DNA of 64,000 nucleotides. Source: Bartonella phoceensis (GTDB taxonomy: Bacteria; Pseudomonadota; Alphaproteobacteria; Rhizobiales; Rhizobiaceae). Positions 58,930 through 64,000 of the stretch are shown in pieces. The stretch lies in contig NZ_CADEAD010000006.1 in the NCBI RefSeq assembly GCF_902825145.1, positions 1 through 64,000 of the forward strand, given 5' to 3'. The first letter of the stretch is position 1. Each line of letters starts with the position of its first letter. The notes below the pieces were generated by a model. The model saw nothing but the letters and a program-made list of their open reading frames with translations, made no database searches and had not been told where the DNA came from. Position numbers and translations under genes: made by a program.

Positions 58930-61900
58930 TCACTCTGCTGTATCAGACAATGCCCGCTGTGCAATAAGTTCACGCGCATCATCAAGTTCTACATTAAGAG
59001 CAAGTGAACGCATCTCCTTCACCAACACATTAAAGCTTTCAGGTATACCCGCTTCAAATGTATCGTCACCACGCACAATTGCTTCATAGACTTTTGTTCG
59101 ACCAGCCACATCATCCGATTTTACCGTCAGCATTTCCTGCAAAGTGTATGCCGCACCGTAAGCTTCAAGTGCCCAGACTTCCATCTCACCAAAACGCTGA
59201 CCACCAAATTGCGCCTTACCACCTAATGGCTGTTGTGTAACGAGTGAATACGGTCCAATTGAACGCGCATGAATTTTATCATCCACAAGGTGATGTAACT
59301 TCAACATGTAAATATAACCCACAGTTACCGGACGATCGAAAGGCTCTCCAGTACGACCGTCATAAAGCGTAACCTGACCTGAGCTATCTAAACCTGCATC
59401 CTCCAACATCATATTGATATCAGCTTCATGCGCTCCATCAAAAACAGGTGTTGCAATTGAAACGCCTTTTCTCATCTGCAGCGCCAATTTGTAAAGGCTT
59501 TCATTATCATATTGACGTATTGGCTCATTATGCTCATTATCAGGCATGAGATTCTCGATGCGCTGACGCAAAGGAAGTATATCTCCAGTTTCTTGATATA
59601 ACTCTACCAACTCACCAATCTTCTTTCCCATACCTGCGCATGCCCAACCAAGATGCGTCTCAAGAATTTGCCCAACATTCATACGACTAGGCACACCAAG
59701 TGGATTTAAGACGATATCTGCGTGGGTTCCATCTTCAAGAAATGGCATATCTTCTACGGGAAGAATACGTGACACAACACCTTTATTACCATGGCGTCCC
59801 GCCATTTTATCACCTGGTTGGATTTTGCGTTTTACAGCCACAAAAACCTTCACCATTTTCATAACACCAGGAGGCATTTCATCGCCTCTTTGGACCTTTT
59901 CAACTTTATCCATAAAACGACGTTGTAACGCCTCTTTTGATTCATCATATTGCTTGCGCAAAGCCTCAATTTCATTTTGAAGCTTTTCATCTTCAACAGC
60001 GAATTGCCACCATTGTGAGCGTGGATACTGACCCATTATCGTATTGTTAAGCTCCTTGCTGCTTGAAAAACCTTTCGGTCCTTCTACAGCAACTTTACCT
60101 GTCAGCATATCGGAAAGACGCGCATAAACGTTACGATCAAGAATCGACTGTTCATCATCACGGTCTTTAGCTAAACGTTCAATTTCCTCACGTTCAATTG
60201 CCATCGCACGCTCATCTTTTTCCACACCGTGACGATTAAAAACACGAACTTCAACAACAGTCCCAAAAGTCCCTGGAGGCATTCGCATAGAAGTATCACG
60301 AACATCTGAAGCTTTTTCTCCAAAAATCGCACGTAAAAGCTTCTCTTCCGGAGTCATCGGACTTTCGCCTTTTGGTGTAATCTTTCCAACCAAAATATCA
60401 CCCGGTTGAACTTCAGCACCAATATAGATAATACCAGCCTCATCAAGATTCCTTAACGCTTCTTCTGCAACGTTAGGAATATCGCGCGTAATTTCTTCAG
60501 GTCCAAGCTTTGTATCCCGTGCCGCAACTTCAAACTCCTCAATATGAATCGAAGTAAAGACATCATCGGCAACAATGCGCTCGGATAATAAAATGGAATC
60601 TTCGTAATTGTATCCATTCCAAGGCATAAAAGCCACAAGCACATTTCGCCCAAGAGCTAAATCACCAAGATCCGTAGACGGACCATCTGCAATAATATCG
60701 CCCTTTTCTATCCGATCACCAACATGCACGAGAGGACGCTGATTAATACAAGTAGACTGATTAGAACGCTGAAACTTCTGTAAACGGTAAATATCAACAC
60801 CAGATTTTGAAGGATCTAAATCTTCTGTCGCACGAATAACAATACGGGTTGCGTCAACTTGATCAACAATACCACTACGTTTTGCACTAACGGCTGCGCC
60901 TGAATCGCGAGCAACAACGGATTCCATCCCTGTACCAACAAATGGTGCCTCAGCGCGCACAAGCGGAACTGCCTGACGCTGCATGTTCGATCCCATCAAT
61001 GCACGATTCGCATCATCATTTTCCAAAAAGGGAATAAGAGCTGCTGCTACAGAAACCAACTGTTTTGGTGAAACATCCATCAAATCTACATGATCACGCG
61101 GTGCCATCAAAACTTCACCTGCATGACGACAAACAACAAATTCTTCCGTAAAACGTCCTTCAGCATCCAGTGAAGAATTAGCTTGAGCGACATAATGCTT
61201 TGATTCTTCCATAGCTGATAGATAGATAACCTCAGTTGTCACTTTACCATCAACAATTTTGCGATATGGACTTTCAATAAAACCATATTTATTAACTCGC
61301 GCAAATGTTGCTAAGGAATTAATCAAACCAATATTAGGACCTTCCGGGGTTTCGATCGGACAAATACGACCATAATGCGTAGGATGTACGTCACGAACTT
61401 CAAACCCCGCACGTTCACGCGTTAAACCTCCTGGACCAAGAGCAGAAAGACGGCGCTTATGGGTAATTTCTGACAATGGATTGGTTTGGTCCATAAACTG
61501 CGATAATTGCGAAGAGCCAAAAAACTCCCGGACTGCCGCTGCTGCAGGCTTTGCGTTTATCAAATCCTGAGGCATAACTGTATCAATTTCAACTGATGAC
61601 ATACGCTCTTTTATCGCACGCTCCATACGAAGCAAACCAATACGATACTGATTTTCCATCAATTCCCCAACCGAACGAACGCGGCGATTGCCAAGATTAT
61701 CAATATCATCAATTTCACCACGGCCATCGCGTAATTCAACCAACATCTTAACAACAGCAAGAATATCTTCCTGACGCAAAGTACGAACTGTGTCTGGACA
61801 ATCAAGATCCATGCGCAAATTCATCTTAACACGTCCAACAGCAGAAAGATCATAACGCTCTGGATCAAAAAATAAAGAATGAAACATTGCTTCTGCTGTA

Positions 61901-63078
61901 TCCATTGTGGGGGGTTCACCTGGACGCATTACCCGATAGATATCAAATAATGCATCCTGCCGACTTTCATTTTTATCTACTTTTAAAGTATTGCGGATAT
62001 ACGCCCCGACATTCATGTGATCAATATCAAGAATATTAATTTGATCTGCATTAACATCAAACAAAATTTTTAATATTTTCTCGTCAATTTCATCACCAGC
62101 TTCAAGATAAATCTCACCTGTTTCGTAATTGACTATATCTTCCGCTAAATAGCATCCTAATAAATCATCCTCACTGACTTTAACCGCCTTGAGACCTTTT
62201 TCAGCTAAGGATTTTGCAGAACGAACTGTTAGCTTTTTACCCGCTTCAGCCACAACTTCACCACTATCTGCATCGATAAGGTCAGAAATAAGTTTCATTC
62301 CTTTAAAGCGATCAACAGAATAAGGAATTCGCCATCCATCCCCATCTCGCTCATAAGTAATCTTATTATAAAATATCGATAAAATATCTGACGCATCCAT
62401 ACCTAACGCCATCAAAAGACTCGTAACAGGAATCTTGCGTCGCCGATCAATACGGGCATAAATAATATCTTTAGCATCAAACTCAATATCAAGCCAGGAA
62501 CCTCGATAAGGAATAACACGAGCAGCAAAAAGAAATTTTCCTGATGAATGTGATTTTCCTTTATCATGGTCAAAAAAGACACCTGGAGAACGATGCATCT
62601 GAGAAACAATAACACGCTCCGTACCATTAACAATAAAGGTACCATTCGTCGTCATTAAAGGCATATCGCCCATATAAACGCCTTGCTCTTTAATATCTTT
62701 GATATCTTTCGAGCCAGTATCCTCATCAACATCAAAAACGATCAAACGTAATATCACCTTTAATGGTGCGGCATAAGTCAAATCACGCTGACGACATTCT
62801 TCAACATCAAATTTTGGTAAATCAAATTCATAACCAACAAACTCAAGCATGGCTGTACCGGAAAAATCCGAAATAGGAAACACCGATTTAAAAACAGCCT
62901 GCAAACCTTCATCTGGTCGTCCACCTTTCGGTTCCTCAACCATGAGAAACTGATCGTATGACGCCTTTTGAACCTCAATAAGATTCGGCATCTCTGCTAC
63001 TTCAGGAATCTTACCAAAAAATTTGCGTACGCGCTTACGACCATTGAATTGAGACATCATCGCTAGGGTCTGAGCCAT
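58930..63078 (-). CDS. rpoB: RNA polymerase beta subunit
   Basis: Catalytic core subunit of RNA polymerase and target of rifampicin. About 1382 residues from ATG 63078, supported by AAGGAG 5-6 bases upstream (the frame is open nine codons more). The rifampicin region reads [16 protein letters not shown] followed by [14 protein letters not shown]. The residues corresponding to E. coli Asp516, His526 and Ser531 are the sensitive types; Asn518 is replaced by Thr. It lies between rplL and rpoC. Confidence 0.97.
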   Translation of the reverse strand: MAQTLAMMSQFNGRKRVRKFFGKIPEVAEMPNLIEVQKASYDQFLMVEEPKGGRPDEGLQAVFKSVFPISDFSGTAMLEFVGYEFDLPKFDVEECRQRDLTYAAPLKVILRLIVFDVDEDTGSKDIKDIKEQGVYMGDMPLMTTNGTFIVNGTERVIVSQMHRSPGVFFDHDKGKSHSSGKFLFAARVIPYRGSWLDIEFDAKDIIYARIDRRRKIPVTSLLMALGMDASDILSIFYNKITYERDGDGWRIPYSVDRFKGMKLISDLIDADSGEVVAEAGKKLTVRSAKSLAEKGLKAVKVSEDDLLGCYLAEDIVNYETGEIYLEAGDEIDEKILKILFDVNADQINILDIDHMNVGAYIRNTLKVDKNESRQDALFDIYRVMRPGEPPTMDTAEAMFHSLFFDPERYDLSAVGRVKMNLRMDLDCPDTVRTLRQEDILAVVKMLVELRDGRGEIDDIDNLGNRRVRSVGELMENQYRIGLLRMERAIKERMSSVEIDTVMPQDLINAKPAAAAVREFFGSSQLSQFMDQTNPLSEITHKRRLSALGPGGLTRERAGFEVRDVHPTHYGRICPIETPEGPNIGLINSLATFARVNKYGFIESPYRKIVDGKVTTEVIYLSAMEESKHYVAQANSSLDAEGRFTEEFVVCRHAGEVLMAPRDHVDLMDVSPKQLVSVAAALIPFLENDDANRALMGSNMQRQAVPLVRAEAPFVGTGMESVVARDSGAAVSAKRSGIVDQVDATRIVIRATEDLDPSKSGVDIYRLQKFQRSNQSTCINQRPLVHVGDRIEKGDIIADGPSTDLGDLALGRNVLVAFMPWNGYNYEDSILLSERIVADDVFTSIHIEEFEVAARDTKLGPEEITRDIPNVAEEALRNLDEAGIIYIGAEVQPGDILVGKITPKGESPMTPEEKLLRAIFGEKASDVRDTSMRMPPGTFGTVVEVRVFNRHGVEKDERAMAIEREEIERLAKDRDDEQSILDRNVYARLSDMLTGKVAVEGPKGFSSSKELNNTIMGQYPRSQWWQFAVEDEKLQNEIEALRKQYDESKEALQRRFMDKVEKVQRGDEMPPGVMKMVKVFVAVKRKIQPGDKMAGRHGNKGVVSRILPVEDMPFLEDGTHADIVLNPLGVPSRMNVGQILETHLGWACAGMGKKIGELVELYQETGDILPLRQRIENLMPDNEHNEPIRQYDNESLYKLALQMRKGVSIATPVFDGAHEADINMMLEDAGLDSSGQVTLYDGRTGEPFDRPVTVGYIYMLKLHHLVDDKIHARSIGPYSLVTQQPLGGKAQFGGQRFGEMEVWALEAYGAAYTLQEMLTVKSDDVAGRTKVYEAIVRGDDTFEAGIPESFNVLVKEMRSLALNVELDDARELIAQRALSDTAE

Positions 63079-63329
63079 CCTCGCTCCTTGATCTTTACTC
63101 TTCAAGGTAGAATAAACCTTGAAAGCTTTACGTCGTTAACCTGCATATGCAGACCAGTTCACTCGGTACCCTATACTGGATACCATCAACTTACCCCACT
63201 AACACAAGCCATCTACTACACTTGGTTTCACCATAAGGGGATTAAGAGCAAAACCCACATCCATTACAGTTATTGAACTGTTTAGAGAAGGTTTTCATTG
63301 ATCATCTCCTTTTTTCCAAGAGAAAGGAA

Positions 63330-63355
63330 ATCGGCGAACATAGACGCTCGCCGAT
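63330..63355 (-). terminator. hairpin between rplL and rpoB, likely attenuator
   Basis: ATCGGCGA (63330-63337) and TCGCCGAT (63348-63355) form a perfect 8-bp stem with a 10-base loop, 10 bases past the rplL stop. The following bases are only moderately U-rich. In E. coli the rplL-rpoB gap holds a partial terminator that lowers rpoBC transcription relative to ribosomal protein genes; this hairpin is placed to do the same. Confidence 0.55.
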
Positions 63356-63365
63356 AAAATAAAAT

Positions 63366-63737
63366 TTACTTAAGTTCAACTTTAGCTCCAGCAGCTTCAA
63401 GTTGGGATTTAATTTTTTCTGCTTCCTCTTTAGAAGCACCTTCTTTAATAGGCTTAGGCGCTCCCTCAACCAGATCTTTAGCTTCTTTAAGACCAAGCCC
63501 TGTAAGAGCACGAACCTCTTTAATGACGTTAATTTTTTGCGCACCACCTTCAACAAGAATAACATCAAACTCTGTTTTTTCTTCAGCAGCTGGAGCAGCA
63601 GCACCAGCAACAGCAGCTACAGCTACAGGAGCAGCAGCTGAAACTCCCCATTTCTCTTCAAGCAACTTAGAAAGCTCCGCAGCTTCCAAAAGGGTTAGGT
63701 TAGAAAGGTCTTCTACGATCTTTGCTAGATCAGCCAT
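63366..63737 (-). CDS. rplL: 50S ribosomal protein L7/L12
   Basis: Stalk protein of the large ribosomal subunit, present in several copies and recruiting translation GTPases. The 123-residue protein has an N-terminal dimerisation domain ([11 protein letters not shown]), an Ala-rich hinge (about residues 34-52) and a C-terminal globular domain with K-x-x-V-I-K-E-V-R and [12 protein letters not shown]. All are standard. AAGGAATTT precedes the start. It follows rplJ by about 100 bases. Confidence 0.97.
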   Translation of the reverse strand: MADLAKIVEDLSNLTLLEAAELSKLLEEKWGVSAAAPVAVAAVAGAAAPAAEEKTEFDVILVEGGAQKINVIKEVRALTGLGLKEAKDLVEGAPKPIKEGASKEEAEKIKSQLEAAGAKVELK

Positions 63738-63839
63738 TTTTAAATTCCTTCAATTAAAAGATTTGAACCATTATTTAAAACTTATTCAAAAAAACAGAAA
63801 AGCACTAAAGCCCTTCCATTAACGTGAACCAAAACAGCC

Positions 63840-64000
63840 TTAAGCCGCCTTATCCTTCTGAGCATATGCTCCAATGACACGTACAATTTGACCACTAGGC
63901 GCATTCACAACCTGTGCAATACGGGTTGCAGGAGTAGAAATCATACCCACAAGTTTTGCCCGCAACTCATTTAGTGAAGGCAATGAAGCCAATGACTTCA
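63840..64000 (-). CDS. rplJ: 50S ribosomal protein L10, C-terminal part
   Basis: The window ends inside this gene; only the last 53 or so codons are present, ending A-Q-K-D-K-A-A before TAA at 63842-63840. The segment [20 protein letters not shown] is the usual C-terminal L10 helix that binds L7/L12 dimers. Its position just upstream of rplL in the rplJL-rpoBC operon settles the call. The 5' part lies beyond base 64000. Confidence 0.92.
   Translation of the reverse strand, partial: KSLASLPSLNELRAKLVGMISTPATRIAQVVNAPSGQIVRVIGAYAQKDKAA

Noticed and set aside
1..64000. CRISPR array, insertion sequence or prophage
   Set aside because: I saw no regularly spaced direct repeats, no transposase-like frame with terminal repeats, and no phage structural genes. 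The only large repeat is the binding-protein duplication.

Overview
The window is a chromosomal segment of an alphaproteobacterium. Its AT-rich composition, the almost uninterrupted citrate synthase sequence familiar from Bartonella typing, and the gene orders gltX-comEC and rpsB-tsf-pyrH-frr-cdsA-rseP-bamA-lpxD-fabZ-lpxA-lpxI-lpxB all point to the genus Bartonella. I do not resolve the species. As in other host-restricted bacteria of this kind, long gene-free stretches and decaying genes sit between intact housekeeping blocks.

Layout. Bases 1-3346 are a degraded accessory zone with no intact gene. It holds two broken genes of what looks like one small lipoprotein family, on opposite strands, plus a third coding remnant. 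Bases 3347-9249 hold an amino-acid permease, a small exported protein of unknown function, histidine ammonia-lyase (hutH) and about 1.8 kb without a gene. A tRNA-Arg(CCG) follows at 9250-9326. Bases 9583-25330 are a metabolic block: NAD kinase, a DEAD-box RNA helicase, two different glutamyl-tRNA synthetases, NAD synthetase, class II DAHP synthase, glutathione reductase, a DUF2059 protein, ribose-5-phosphate isomerase, ComEC and citrate synthase.

Bases 25888-30465 carry a polar amino-acid ABC importer whose binding-protein gene is tandemly duplicated together with its leader. Bases 30494-43570, all on the minus strand, form the large conserved translation/envelope cluster: rpsB, tsf, pyrH and frr (translation, UMP kinase, ribosome recycling), then cdsA, rseP, bamA, lpxD, fabZ, lpxA, lpxI and lpxB (phospholipid, outer-membrane and lipid A biogenesis). 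The slot between frr and cdsA, where undecaprenyl-diphosphate synthase (uppS) normally sits, holds only a frameshifted uppS remnant.

Bases 43729-54024 hold an EipB-like envelope protein, RidA-like and HIT proteins, the ClpA/ClpS protease adaptor pair, a D,D-carboxypeptidase with a SPOR domain, a small hypothetical protein, L-serine dehydratase, a nitroreductase and a broken MerR-family regulator. Bases 54484-64000 are the rplJ(partial)-rplL-rpoB-rpoC operon, ending at a clear intrinsic terminator.

I did not find an undescribed multi-gene system here. The observations most worth a second look are the uppS remnant, the binding-protein duplication with its conserved leader hairpin, the decaying lipoprotein family at the left edge, and the MerR pseudogene.
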